Shown here piece after piece: positions 8,433-17,922 of a stretch of 64,000 nucleotides of DNA. Every line of letters begins with the position of its first letter. The stretch's first letter is position 1. The DNA lies in NCBI GenBank assembly GCA_963728145.1, contig CAVSJA010000002.1, forward strand, positions 372,001 to 436,000, in the 5' to 3' direction. Under the pieces are notes generated by a model. That model searched no databases, was not told the DNA's origin, and saw nothing but the letters and a program-made list of their open reading frames with translations. The DNA is from CAVSJA01 sp963728145. Its GTDB lineage: Bacteria; Bacteroidota; Bacteroidia; Chitinophagales; Chitinophagaceae. A program made the position numbers and the translations under genes.

Positions 8433-9947
8433 ATGCATTCCATCTCCAACGACAGATCTCTCTGGAAAGTTATTGCTGCTTCTTCTGTTGGTACTTTAAT
8501 CGAATGGTACGATTTCTACATTTTCGGCATGTTGGCCAAAACGATCAGCACTCAATTTTTCCCTGAGGGAAATGCAACAGCAGCCTTGCTAAGTACATTG
8601 GCCATTTTTGCTGCTGGTTTTATTGTTCGACCCTTCGGGGCATTGGTCTTTGGAAGATTGGGTGACCTGATCGGCCGCAAATACACTTTTTTACTGACAT
8701 TGGTTTTGATGGGTGCGTCTACTTTTTTGATTGGCCTGGTTCCGGGATATAAAACCATTGGCATCGCGGCTCCCTTATTGGTCTTACTCCTTCGATTGAT
8801 ACAGGGCCTTGCGCTTGGAGGAGAGTATGGAGGCGCCGCCACTTATGTTGCAGAACATTCTCCGTCCCATAAAAGAGGATATTATACCAGTTGGATACAA
8901 ACCACTGCAACATTAGGTTTGTTTGTTGCACTCGGCATTATCATGTTGGTGAAATTAAATATGTCGGATGAGCAATTCAATGCGGAATGGGGTGGCTGGA
9001 GGTATCCATTCTGGATCTCTGTTTTACTGGTTGCCGTTTCAGTTTATATCCGGTTAAAAATGGCTGAATCTCCATTGTTTTCCAAACTGAAGGCGGAAGG
9101 CAAAACATCGGTGAATCCTTTAAAAGAAAGCTTCAGGCACAAAGGCAATTTTAAAATGGTATTGCTGGCCCTGTTTGGTGCGGTGATGGGACAGGGGGTG
9201 ATTTGGTACACGGGACAGTTTTATGCACAGAATTTTTTGGAAACAAAATGCAATATCGAGTTTGAGCAAAGCAGAACGATCATACTTTGGGCAATCGCCT
9301 TTGCAACGCCATTCTTTTTGTTTTTCGGATGGTTGAGCGATAAGATCGGGAGAAAATGGATTATGATGCTGGGTTTGTTGCTTGGAATCGTTACTTATCG
9401 GCCTATATTCAGAATGTTTCTGAAAAATACCAATGTAGTCGAATGGAAAAAAGACTATAGTGCACAGACTGGTGTAGCGATTGTCCAGAAGGACAGCACT
9501 AAAACTTTAATAGTTACTACGACAACACCTTATTTTTTATCTAATGGTGCCGCATATACGGAAGTAAAAATAGAAGTACCTCATGCTGAGCATCCAATTT
9601 TTCCGTATACCTACAAAGACAAGCATTTATCTCCAGGTATTTATTGGAAATTCATAGGTCTTGTCTTCTTGCTGATCTTATATGTTACTATGGTCTATGG
9701 CCCTATTGCGGCATTCCTGGTAGAAATGTTCCCGACTAAGATTCGCTACACTTCCATGTCCTTACCTTATCATATCGGGAACGGAGTTTTTGGCGGATTA
9801 GTTCCTTTCATTGGATTATTGTTGACCACAAGCTACCCTTCGGATCCCCTTGTTGGACTATGGTATCCGATAGGCATAGGCGCACTATGCCTCGTTATCG
9901 GAACAATTTATCTAAAGAATAAAATAGACAAAGAAGTAAACGACTAA
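8433..9947 (+). CDS. MFS transporter, metabolite:H+ symporter (MHS) family
   Basis: 504 residues and 12 predicted membrane segments. MHS landmarks: ASSVGTLIEWYDFYIFG near residue 16, GRLGDLIGRKYTF near 74 (loop 2-3 motif), LIQGLALGGEYGGAATYVAEHSP near 121, and a second GWLSDKIGRKW near 300. A polar insertion of about 70 residues between membrane segments 8 and 9 is usual in Bacteroidota members. The family moves small carboxylates, betaine or proline with protons. Divergence from acs suggests a short-chain carboxylate, an inference only. The next gene starts 4 bases later. Confidence 0.9.
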   Translation: MHSISNDRSLWKVIAASSVGTLIEWYDFYIFGMLAKTISTQFFPEGNATAALLSTLAIFAAGFIVRPFGALVFGRLGDLIGRKYTFLLTLVLMGASTFLIGLVPGYKTIGIAAPLLVLLLRLIQGLALGGEYGGAATYVAEHSPSHKRGYYTSWIQTTATLGLFVALGIIMLVKLNMSDEQFNAEWGGWRYPFWISVLLVAVSVYIRLKMAESPLFSKLKAEGKTSVNPLKESFRHKGNFKMVLLALFGAVMGQGVIWYTGQFYAQNFLETKCNIEFEQSRTIILWAIAFATPFFLFFGWLSDKIGRKWIMMLGLLLGIVTYRPIFRMFLKNTNVVEWKKDYSAQTGVAIVQKDSTKTLIVTTTTPYFLSNGAAYTEVKIEVPHAEHPIFPYTYKDKHLSPGIYWKFIGLVFLLILYVTMVYGPIAAFLVEMFPTKIRYTSMSLPYHIGNGVFGGLVPFIGLLLTTSYPSDPLVGLWYPIGIGALCLVIGTIYLKNKIDKEVND

Positions 9948-9951
9948 AGAC

Positions 9952-10197
9952 ATGAATGCGATTAAAAGAATATTGGGGATCATTTGGCTCTTACTTGGGC
10001 CAGTCGTTATTTATTTCCTCGTAGCGGGAGCGATCACGAATATTGATTCTGCTGGAAAAAAAGACATAAACAATCCCGTAATCTGGATCATTATTATCGC
10101 CATATTTACTCCCATTGCTATCGGGCTTATGATCTTTGGATGGTATGCATTCAAAGGGGAATACGATCATTTGCCGGAAGAGTCTTCTGAATTGTAA
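9952..10197 (+). CDS. Small two-helix membrane protein (DUF6814-like)
   Basis: 81 residues with two hydrophobic segments (about 7-26 and 43-68), a conserved-looking NNPVIW between them, and a GWYAFKGEYDHLPEES tail. It sits 4 bases after the transporter gene and is very likely co-transcribed and translationally coupled. By position it resembles the small DUF485 partner next to acetate permease genes, but that comparison is inference. I recall proteins of this type beside MFS genes in Bacteroidota. Confidence 0.75.
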   Translation: MNAIKRILGIIWLLLGPVVIYFLVAGAITNIDSAGKKDINNPVIWIIIIAIFTPIAIGLMIFGWYAFKGEYDHLPEESSEL

Positions 10198-10201
10198 TTA
10201 T

Positions 10202-10325
10202 TTAACTGATTACTGGCTACTGATTATTGATTATTAATTATTGATTATTGATTATTGCTCCGCTAATTGATGAGTTATTGGTAATCGATGACCCAATAAT
10301 CAATAGTTAATAATTAATAATCAGT
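10202..10325. repeat. AT-rich inverted array of TAATCAAT-type units
   Basis: Forward units of TGATTATT at about 10216-10257 are followed by reverse-complement units AATAATCA at about 10290-10322, around a loop of about 35 bases. It lies between convergent genes, so it may act as a transcription stop. Similar units lie at 4262-4305. Confidence 0.65.
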
Positions 10326-10333
10326 CATTAACC

Positions 10334-12211
10334 CTACGAGGATCTAAACGCTACAGGATGATCCAGCTTTTTATGCAACCCTAAATAGACTCTAAGGAAG
10401 ATGCGTATTGCAGCCAATTCAATAAAAATGAAACAGAGGGTGAGCAGTGTTATCACCAGCACCTGGCCACTGTCTACATAGGTAAAAAAGATATCAATGC
10501 CAATAAAAGCGGCTGTTATTGGAAAGCCCAGTATTCCTATCGCCGCGAGCAGAAACACGAAACCAGTCCTTTTCTGTTCATAGACATATCCATGAAAATT
10601 ATTCAGTGTAATGTCGTTGTCAATTGCCTTTGTTTTTTGTAGACAATAATAACCAAGGGCAAATGAAAGAATCACTCCACTTGCATAGTAAATAATTTCA
10701 ATTGTATTCACGTGGCTGGCATTGATGCCAATACCAGCCATGATAAATACATGGGCGATCAGCAGGTAAGCCCAGGCCGCAGACGCTGAGCCACGATAGG
10801 AGAATACAAAGAGTATTATTGCGAGCGCAATGACGAGTAATATTGCTGTAATGATGCTACGTTGAGCTATTATGAATTCTGGCCGGTAAAAAGCAACTGC
10901 TATTGCAGCTATGGCGATTGCAACAATCGTAATAGCTGATCTGGTTGATCCCAAAAACTGAAATTGCTTTCCAAGCCATTTAAAAGGACTCCACAAATAC
11001 TTAAACATTATAGTATCAAGATTCCATTCCTTAATGGCCAGAATATACAGGGCTGCGCGGAGTTTTGACACCGGCTTGCTCTGTGGTGGATGATAATGAA
11101 AATATTGATGATGCACGAGGTAGTTTAATACAGAAGGTGATACCAGCAATTGATACGTACGCAGGAAAGCATTACCTGCAAAATGTATTAATGCCAGAAT
11201 GTGAAAGCCAAGTGCGATTTCAATAAAAATAATTCCAATCTGCGCTGCAGATGAATAAGCAATTTGTGTTTTAACCGTCGGCTGTACTCTTGCGATTAGC
11301 GTTCCGAGGATACCGGTGAGTACCCCGATCGAAATGATAGCAATCTTTGCCCAAAGAAAATCCTGCCAGAAAGGCCAGGTGCGAATCAATAAGAATACTC
11401 CGATATGTACACTTAGTGAACCGTAAAAAATAGCTGAGGATGAAGTAGGACCTTCCATGGCGCGCGGCAACCAGGAAGTAAATGGAAATTGCGCAGATTT
11501 TATCATTGCTGCAAGCATTATCATCAATACGATAAATATTGCAATTCCACTATTCCCGGTTTGTACCGCCGTGGCTTTTGCCTCTGCCAATTGATCAAAG
11601 CTGATATTCTGGTGAGTGAGGTGATGCATCATCCACATAGCAAGAATCAATGCCAGATCACTCAGGCGGTAGTTGGATATAACTTTAAAAGCATTCTTTA
11701 CCGGTAAATAACGGTTGCGGTAAAACGCAATCAGCAGGAATGATGAAATACCGATTAATTCCCAGCCAATAAACAGGGTTTCGAAATTGCCGGAGAAAAT
11801 AATCAGGTTATAACCGACTGCAAAGAGCAATATGGTATTGAAGAAGCGCTTAAAGCCTTCATCGCGGTGCATATAGTATCGGCTGAAAGTCGATACGAGG
11901 AAGAACAGCACAGACCCAACTATGCTAAATACTACGGTGGACAGATCATAATAGAATTGTATGGCAAAAACAAAATGATCGGACTCGTAAAGCGTGAGGA
12001 ATCGTTGATTGACAGTCTTGCTACCATTAATAAACCAAAGCACCGCATATGCCAGGGCTGCTAAAATGTAAAAGGCCTTGGTAAACTGAACGATCCTGAC
12101 AATCGGTTTTTCCTGCTTGTTTTGCCACAAAAGCGTTGCGAAAAAAGCGAATAAAGGAATGATCGCAAATAAGCTGACTGATTGGTTAAGTATATTATTG
12201 ATTGAATCCAT
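10334..12211 (-). CDS. dabB: DabB-type proton-conducting membrane subunit (NuoL-like), inorganic carbon transport
   Basis: 625 residues, almost entirely membrane helices. It shows the proton_antipo_M core of NuoL/MrpA proteins: FIGWELIGISSFLLIAFYRNR near residue 147, SAQFPFTSWLPRAMEGPTSSSAIFYGSL near 240 and KTQIAYSSAAQIGIIF near 316. Known DabB subunits pair with DabA and supply the proton pathway for energy-coupled CO2 hydration. It lies 56 bases downstream of dabA on the same strand, which separates it from respiratory complex I subunits. Last gene of the carbonic anhydrase-sulP-dabA-dabB run. Confidence 0.9.
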   Translation of the reverse strand: MDSINNILNQSVSLFAIIPLFAFFATLLWQNKQEKPIVRIVQFTKAFYILAALAYAVLWFINGSKTVNQRFLTLYESDHFVFAIQFYYDLSTVVFSIVGSVLFFLVSTFSRYYMHRDEGFKRFFNTILLFAVGYNLIIFSGNFETLFIGWELIGISSFLLIAFYRNRYLPVKNAFKVISNYRLSDLALILAMWMMHHLTHQNISFDQLAEAKATAVQTGNSGIAIFIVLMIMLAAMIKSAQFPFTSWLPRAMEGPTSSSAIFYGSLSVHIGVFLLIRTWPFWQDFLWAKIAIISIGVLTGILGTLIARVQPTVKTQIAYSSAAQIGIIFIEIALGFHILALIHFAGNAFLRTYQLLVSPSVLNYLVHHQYFHYHPPQSKPVSKLRAALYILAIKEWNLDTIMFKYLWSPFKWLGKQFQFLGSTRSAITIVAIAIAAIAVAFYRPEFIIAQRSIITAILLVIALAIILFVFSYRGSASAAWAYLLIAHVFIMAGIGINASHVNTIEIIYYASGVILSFALGYYCLQKTKAIDNDITLNNFHGYVYEQKRTGFVFLLAAIGILGFPITAAFIGIDIFFTYVDSGQVLVITLLTLCFIFIELAAIRIFLRVYLGLHKKLDHPVAFRSS

Positions 12212-12267
12212 TTTAAACTTTTGATCTATAACTCCTTGATAATTCTCTAAATCGGTTTACTGGTTAA

Positions 12268-14931
12268 TTACAAATGATTTTTTTGGTATGTATCCAGCAA
12301 ATAAACCGGAAGATTTTCTTCGGTTGCGTGTACAATGTCATTAGTTTCCATTTCTCTTGCACCTTCAATGAACTCTTCCATATTGTGAATGACCTTAATT
12401 TCCCCTGATTTGGTAATGGGTTCATACTTTGTAAACACGCCATTCTTAAAATAATAATACTGTTTCAATTCTGGGTCCAGCGCGATGATATGCACCCATT
12501 CATTCTTATACCATTCAAATACATCGGGCGAGGATTGTATCGCTTTCAAAACAATCTCTGGTTTGTGTTCTACAATCACCAGTAGTCTAACCGGGTCATG
12601 CACTTCAATCATTTGCCAGGGTAGTCCGGGACGTAGATCACCATCACTGCTGTTTGCGACGCCAAACAGACCCATTACATTGTGTGGAAGCTTGGTACCC
12701 GCACCCATTTTTATATTGTCCACTCTCGAGAAGTAGTATTCCAGGTTAATACCGCCGCAAACCAATCCTATTGGACGCATAACTGCGGAAAGGATATTCC
12801 CGTCCGGGTCGGTTGAATAATCATAACTATTCAAAAAAGCACGACGATCTAAAAACAATCCCTTTGTTGTTTGTCTTCGCCCGATAATTGCCAATGTATT
12901 GGTGCCATGTCCTAATTCGGGTCTTGGCTCGAATAAGGAAACAGAACGGTCGTGGATAGCTTTGCGCACCTGTTCCAGTTTCTGTTTGGTATTGATTGAG
13001 GCGAATCTTCTGCTTCGCTCCTTTGCATTAAGGTTGAGTGCAGTTTCAAAGTTTTGCTTGTTGACTGAGTGCCCGGTTACGTTATCCTGGCTTAACTTTT
13101 CATCATCGTAATAGCCGATCATGTCTGCAGCAGTATCGTGCATGCTTCCCACAAACTGGGTACTATCGGGAATTGCAATTCCTTTTGATTGTAAAGCCTC
13201 TCTTACTTTTTTGTGATTGAGAATAAAGGCCATCACCCGGGCATTGGTGGCACCGGGTCTTCCGCTGCAAGCGCCGCAATCATGTGCACCATGATGCGGA
13301 TTATTTGCACTGCTGCTACCATGAGCAACCACATAAACGATCGGTGCAAAGATTTTTATCAAACCAATTCCTCGCAAAAAACCTTCGGCTCTTGTAATCA
13401 TCTCATCGATCGTGTAACCAACCTGCAGACCATTCTCAATATCATTTGGACTTTTATTTTCGATGGTAAGCACGGATTGCTTGTCCATATGTCCATATGC
13501 ATTGGAAATAGCCGGACTCATTTTTGGTTTGAATAAGTTGAGCGCCGTTTTTACAAATGCCCAAAAGCCAAAACTTATACTAAAGGCAAAACCCTCGAAG
13601 AATCCATGTGTTTGTTTGGCATAAAGCAATTCTCCCTTCCTGGCTGTCTTTGCATCAAATTCTTTAATCAAATATTTGGGCGTAACGGGAGCGGGGCAAA
13701 GCTTATCATAAAACTTACTGCCCTGCTGTTGAAAATAAAATTCGGCTCCAAAAAAACCAGGCGCTCCGAAGGTCTCACAACTCTTGTCTACAGCCTCAAT
13801 GTGCCTCCGGATTGAATCTTCTCGCTCATCAATACAAAAGATTGCCTGAAAACCAGGCACGCTCGCGGGAGTGTCGCCTCCATTTCCCGAAGAACGATAA
13901 GTTTCCAGATTATTTAGATTCTTGCCTGGCTTTTTAGGAGTAGCCAGTTCAATACCTTTTAATACAGAATCATAATAACTCCATTCAAAAGCATCCTGCC
14001 ATAATTCGATTACCTGCGCCAGCTCGGTTTTCTCGACATCTGCAAACAAATGAACCGGAGCCTCGATAGCATGATTGGCCAAAGGTTGCCATTTGCTTCC
14101 AAGGCTATTGTTCAATGCATCCAATTCCATCAGCAGTTCGAATTCCAGCAATTCTTTTAAGCTGATGATTTTTTTATCGAGCAGAGTTTGCGGGTTGTCT
14201 TCAACTGCACTTACAAAACCACTCCAGCCATGATGGCTGAATTGCTGGTCGAAGAGGTATTGTTCAAAGTATCCTTCCTTACCAACAATCTTTTTCAGTA
14301 ATTCAGTAATTGAATAATCTCCTGACAGGAATTTTTGCCTGATGCCTTTTGTTTTAAAGAAGCTAACCATTCCATTTTTTTCCAGCTCCCTTAAACTATC
14401 AGTAAAATTTTTATTCGCCACGGGAAAACTTTCAATCGCAATGCCCTGGTCCAGGAAAGCGCATAGAATGCGGAATAAAAGCGGATGAACACGGTTGTCC
14501 AGATCGAAGTGATACACATCCTTCCACAACTTTCTTAATCGTCCAATACGTGGGTGGTTGATTGTATCATATTGTTTGTTGAGCAGCTTGTCCTTCCAAT
14601 TGAAAACCGTTTGCGCATTCACATTGCCTTTTTTGGAAATCACCATTTGCAACACGTCTTCCCGGATTCGACCGGTTTTGTACATTTCACGGTATTCCGA
14701 TAACTGCAAGTGCACCTGGAAGCCGAAGATCTTTGACGCCTTAAAGATGGCATCATAAAATTTCATATGCTGAAATGCGTGCAGGGAATTATGATGGATA
14801 AAATCCTTTAGTGCCTGCTGCGACGGCAGGTAGTGCTTAAGCTCATGCACCGCATGCGCTTCATCAAAATGTCGCTGAGTTACTTTTTTATGATGCGATA
14901 TTTCCGAAAGGTTATTTATTGGTGCGGACAT
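12268..14931 (-). CDS. dabA: DabA inorganic carbon accumulation protein (DUF2309)
   Basis: 887 residues, fitting the DUF2309 family. DabA is a membrane-associated, carbonic-anhydrase-like zinc protein that traps CO2 as bicarbonate when paired with DabB. The four expected zinc/catalytic residues are present: Cys and Asp in FCIDERED near residue 364, His in VAHGSSS near 537, and Cys in HDCGACSGRPG near 552. The His-to-Cys spacing of 15 matches characterised DabA. N-terminal HNSLHAFQ near 48 is also typical. It starts one base before the sulP stop region (14931 against 14933), so tight coupling with sulP is likely. Function in a probable heterotroph would be bicarbonate supply for carboxylases. 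Confidence 0.95.
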   Translation of the reverse strand: MSAPINNLSEISHHKKVTQRHFDEAHAVHELKHYLPSQQALKDFIHHNSLHAFQHMKFYDAIFKASKIFGFQVHLQLSEYREMYKTGRIREDVLQMVISKKGNVNAQTVFNWKDKLLNKQYDTINHPRIGRLRKLWKDVYHFDLDNRVHPLLFRILCAFLDQGIAIESFPVANKNFTDSLRELEKNGMVSFFKTKGIRQKFLSGDYSITELLKKIVGKEGYFEQYLFDQQFSHHGWSGFVSAVEDNPQTLLDKKIISLKELLEFELLMELDALNNSLGSKWQPLANHAIEAPVHLFADVEKTELAQVIELWQDAFEWSYYDSVLKGIELATPKKPGKNLNNLETYRSSGNGGDTPASVPGFQAIFCIDEREDSIRRHIEAVDKSCETFGAPGFFGAEFYFQQQGSKFYDKLCPAPVTPKYLIKEFDAKTARKGELLYAKQTHGFFEGFAFSISFGFWAFVKTALNLFKPKMSPAISNAYGHMDKQSVLTIENKSPNDIENGLQVGYTIDEMITRAEGFLRGIGLIKIFAPIVYVVAHGSSSANNPHHGAHDCGACSGRPGATNARVMAFILNHKKVREALQSKGIAIPDSTQFVGSMHDTAADMIGYYDDEKLSQDNVTGHSVNKQNFETALNLNAKERSRRFASINTKQKLEQVRKAIHDRSVSLFEPRPELGHGTNTLAIIGRRQTTKGLFLDRRAFLNSYDYSTDPDGNILSAVMRPIGLVCGGINLEYYFSRVDNIKMGAGTKLPHNVMGLFGVANSSDGDLRPGLPWQMIEVHDPVRLLVIVEHKPEIVLKAIQSSPDVFEWYKNEWVHIIALDPELKQYYYFKNGVFTKYEPITKSGEIKVIHNMEEFIEGAREMETNDIVHATEENLPVYLLDTYQKNHL

Positions 14932-14932
14932 T

Positions 14933-16552
14933 TTATTTGTTTTGGGTTACGAATACAGGCTCTTTCTTCAAAGGCGCATCCATTTCAGAATGGACGTGAA
15001 TAGCGTCTTCCATATTATAGGCCTTCTTAAAATTCTTCAGCCTCACCGATATGTTTTTGTCTTTAGATCCAACGTTCAGGAAGTCCCTGATCAATTCGAG
15101 TACATCATAATCAATATACACTGTGTTAGCGGCATCTATTATTACCTTACTGTTTCTTGGCAGATGCGCCAGTGTCTGTTTGATTGCTGCTTTATTCAGG
15201 AAAGAAACTTCCTGGGCAAGGTCAATATGGATGGTTTCGCCTTCATGGTGTTGTTCCTTCTTGAAAAAATACGCAAGCTTCATATTTCCTTTCAGGATAA
15301 AGACAATACTTACTGCGAGACCAATACCCACTCCTCTTAATAGATCTGTAAAAACAATTGCAACTACTGTGACCAGGAAGGGAATAAACTGGTATTTCCC
15401 TGCCTTCCACATATGTCTAAATACTTTAGGACTTGCTAATTTAACACCGATCATGATCAGAATCGCAGCAAGACAGGCCATTGGAATTTTATTCAATAGA
15501 CCTGGTATTGAAATGACAGCCAGCAAAAGGAAAACGCCATGGGCTATTGCCGACAATCTTGTCTTAGCCCCAGCGGTAACATTAGCGGTTGTTCTAACAA
15601 TTACAGAAGTCATCGGAAGTCCACCAAGCAGACCAGCAAGTATATTACCGGTCCCCTGCGCTTTTAATTCGGTATTGGCGCTTGCATACCGTTTCAATGG
15701 ATCCATCTTATCACTTGCTTCAAGGCATAAAAGTGTTTCAATACTGGCAACGATTGCAATTGTAGCACCCGTGATCCAAACCTGCGGATTGGTAAAGCCT
15801 GCAAAATCAGGTGAATTGAATTGACCAATGAACTCATTGAATGATGATGCTGTGGGTAGTATCACGAGATGTTCCTGTGAAATAGCCAGACTCGAGCTGG
15901 TTGCTTTGAATATTTCATTTATTACAATTCCAACTACTACTACGATCAATGCACCCGGTAATAGCTTTATTTTTTTAAGCGCGGGCACTTTGTTAAAAGC
16001 GATAAGGATACCAAGTGATACAACAGTGACTATGATCGCTCCTAAATGCGCATAGTTGAATGAATTGATTATTTCAGTAAAAAACCCCTGATCTTCTTTC
16101 AACAAATCATACGAGAAGAAATCGCCTTCATGCTCTTTATCATACCCAATCGCATGCGGTATTTCCTTTTTTATGATTATGATACCAATTGCAGCCAGCA
16201 TTCCTTCAATTACACCCGAGGGAAAATAGGTTGAAATAGTTCCAGCTTTTGCAAAACCAAGACTGAGCTGTATTAATCCTGCAATTACCACTGCAAGCAG
16301 AAATGATTCAAAACCCAGCGTAGTGATCGCTACGAGATTTATAGCAATCAATCCGGCTGCCGGTCCTGAAACGCTAATATTTGATCCACTTAAAGCTCCC
16401 ACAATAATACCTCCAATTATACCGGTGATGATCCCGGAAAATGGGGGAGCACCGGTTGCAACGGCGATGCCCAAACAAAGCGGCAGTGCCACTAAGAAAA
16501 CTACCAAACCGGACAAGGTGTCCGTTTTCAGGTATTTTGTATTTAGTTTCAT
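14933..16552 (-). CDS. SulP-family anion transporter, likely bicarbonate, with STAS domain
   Basis: 539 residues. Membrane core residues about 10-420 with SulP signatures: LPLCLGIAVATGAPPFSGIITGI split by the SGSNISVSGPAAGL motif near 55, QGTGNILAGLLGGLPMTSVIVR near 300, and the final helices near 390. The STAS domain at about 435-525 contains VIIDAANTVYIDYDVLELI. SulP members carry sulfate, bicarbonate or other anions. Location directly between a carbonic anhydrase gene (17 bases upstream) and dabA (1 base) strongly suggests bicarbonate. Substrate specificity is not readable from sequence alone. Confidence 0.88.
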   Translation of the reverse strand: MKLNTKYLKTDTLSGLVVFLVALPLCLGIAVATGAPPFSGIITGIIGGIIVGALSGSNISVSGPAAGLIAINLVAITTLGFESFLLAVVIAGLIQLSLGFAKAGTISTYFPSGVIEGMLAAIGIIIIKKEIPHAIGYDKEHEGDFFSYDLLKEDQGFFTEIINSFNYAHLGAIIVTVVSLGILIAFNKVPALKKIKLLPGALIVVVVGIVINEIFKATSSSLAISQEHLVILPTASSFNEFIGQFNSPDFAGFTNPQVWITGATIAIVASIETLLCLEASDKMDPLKRYASANTELKAQGTGNILAGLLGGLPMTSVIVRTTANVTAGAKTRLSAIAHGVFLLLAVISIPGLLNKIPMACLAAILIMIGVKLASPKVFRHMWKAGKYQFIPFLVTVVAIVFTDLLRGVGIGLAVSIVFILKGNMKLAYFFKKEQHHEGETIHIDLAQEVSFLNKAAIKQTLAHLPRNSKVIIDAANTVYIDYDVLELIRDFLNVGSKDKNISVRLKNFKKAYNMEDAIHVHSEMDAPLKKEPVFVTQNK

Positions 16553-16569
16553 TTTTTGCTCTGTTTCTT

Positions 16570-17253
16570 TTATGATGTAATGTTTTGTTCAGTATTTGCT
16601 TTAGGCGTTGGTCGTTTGACCTGCCTGTCTTTTTTCGTGAGATTCTTAAAGAAATCAACACGACCTGTTTCGATATTATAAATCCCGCCTACAATGCCGA
16701 TCTGCCCTTTTTGAAACATGTCTTTTACGATTTCACTGCCGATCAGTATTTTTTCCAGGCTGTTTTCTACATTGGCGTAGGCCACATTGTCGTCATACAG
16801 GTGATCTGTATCTTCCTTCAACATTGCTTTGCTGATGGAAGGCTGAATTCTTTTTAGCAGGGAAGTAATATGACCATCCTCCACGCCATCTTTCGCACTC
16901 TTAATGGCGCCGCATTCAGTATGACCGAGTACCATCAGCACTTTTGAACCAACATATTTGATTGCGTATTCGATGCTTGCGAGTATATCATCGTTCACAA
17001 TATTCCCAGCCACACGAATGCTGAACAAATCACCCAGGCCCTGGTCAAAAATCAGTTCAACAGACGTGCGGGAATCCATACAACTCAAGATCACCGCAAA
17101 GGGATATTGCCCTTCTCTTGTTTCATTGATCATTTCAAGATGATCACGGTCCGTTTTCAGGTTTTTGATAAATCTTATATTTCCATCAACCAACAACTCA
17201 TAACCCTGGTAGGGCGTCAGGTTGAGTAAATATTCTTTCGAATGTTTTCTCAT
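16570..17253 (-). CDS. Beta-class carbonic anhydrase, first gene of the Dab operon
   Basis: 227 residues from ATG at 17253 (a GTG precedes it in frame). It interconverts CO2 and bicarbonate. Zinc ligands and the catalytic dyad are visible: Cys58, Asp60 and Arg62 in SCMDSR, then His and Cys in LGHTECGAIKSA near residues 114-117. VAGNIVNDDILASIEYA is the usual spacer. The C-terminal tail past residue 200 is polar and basic. It lies 17 bases upstream of sulP on the same strand, so likely the promoter-proximal gene of a four-gene operon. A second beta carbonic anhydrase is divergent at 17923. Confidence 0.93.
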   Translation of the reverse strand: MRKHSKEYLLNLTPYQGYELLVDGNIRFIKNLKTDRDHLEMINETREGQYPFAVILSCMDSRTSVELIFDQGLGDLFSIRVAGNIVNDDILASIEYAIKYVGSKVLMVLGHTECGAIKSAKDGVEDGHITSLLKRIQPSISKAMLKEDTDHLYDDNVAYANVENSLEKILIGSEIVKDMFQKGQIGIVGGIYNIETGRVDFFKNLTKKDRQVKRPTPKANTEQNITS

Positions 17254-17354
17254 CACGTAATACTTTAGATTGCTAAAATGTGAATGGCAATCAATCGTAA
17301 AATTGAATGGGTACGCTTATGAAAAAGCGTAACGTAACTGAATGTGAAGATTAA

Positions 17355-17726
17355 TTAAACCTGGTTGGGTGGAGGAACAAGAAGTTCACCGTGGTAAGCA
17401 TGATAGGTGCCTTCATTCTCGCATGAATGATATTGCGATGCTATAGAGAAAAAATGATCCTGTGAATGATGGTCGTGAAGATATTCTTCGGAGGCCGTAC
17501 TTCCATTGGGAGCCTTTTCTTCGGTAGTATTACTGAAACTATTGCCGGATTCTTCATCATTAGTGCAATGTGCAAATCCTGTATTTACTATCTTACCATC
17601 TTTAGCGAGTTCCTGCTGGGCAGCGTCTACAAAAGGGGTACTGATGGTCAGCCATAGCAGGGCCAGCATCATAAAGATGGCCGAAACCGCGTGAAAAACA
17701 GAATAGCTATGTAGACTTTTCCTCAT
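17355..17726 (-). CDS. Small exported or membrane-anchored His-rich protein, unknown
   Basis: 123 residues from ATG at 17726; an in-frame TTG at 17741 would add five. One hydrophobic segment at about 12-36 (signal or anchor), then a polar region with DDEESGN-like acidic runs, a His-rich stretch EEYLHDHHSQDHFF, and a C-terminal HGELLVPPPNQV. I recall similar His-rich proteins ending in HGEL.VPPP in Bacteroidota. The histidines suggest metal contact, an inference. It lies about 100 bases upstream of the carbonic anhydrase operon on the same strand. Confidence 0.6.
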   Translation of the reverse strand: MRKSLHSYSVFHAVSAIFMMLALLWLTISTPFVDAAQQELAKDGKIVNTGFAHCTNDEESGNSFSNTTEEKAPNGSTASEEYLHDHHSQDHFFSIASQYHSCENEGTYHAYHGELLVPPPNQV

Positions 17727-17867
17727 TGTACAGGGCCGCAAATTAACTAATTACCTTTTGTAAACCAAACCATTTGTATAATAGCCCGGTTAAGTATGTA
17801 TTAATGGAATTAATGCAATTTTATTGTTCAGGAGTATCACCAATGTGGGAGTATCCACAACTGAACA

Positions 17868-17905
17868 TTTGTTTGTCTTTCAGAATCTTTTAAAGATTAA
17901 ATTTG
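17868..17905 (+). promoter_or_regulatory. Bacteroidota-type promoter for the second carbonic anhydrase
   Basis: TTTG at 17868-17871 and 17872-17875 as the -33 box, and TAAATTTG at 17898-17905 matching TAnnTTTG as the -7 box, 22 bases apart. The ATG follows 17 bases after the -7 box. Confidence 0.55.
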
Positions 17906-17922
17906 AGCACTAACTATTATGT

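Noticed and set aside
15123..15824. Long forward frame (233 codons) opposite sulP
   Set aside because: Antisense shadow of a well supported transporter gene; composition follows the opposite strand.
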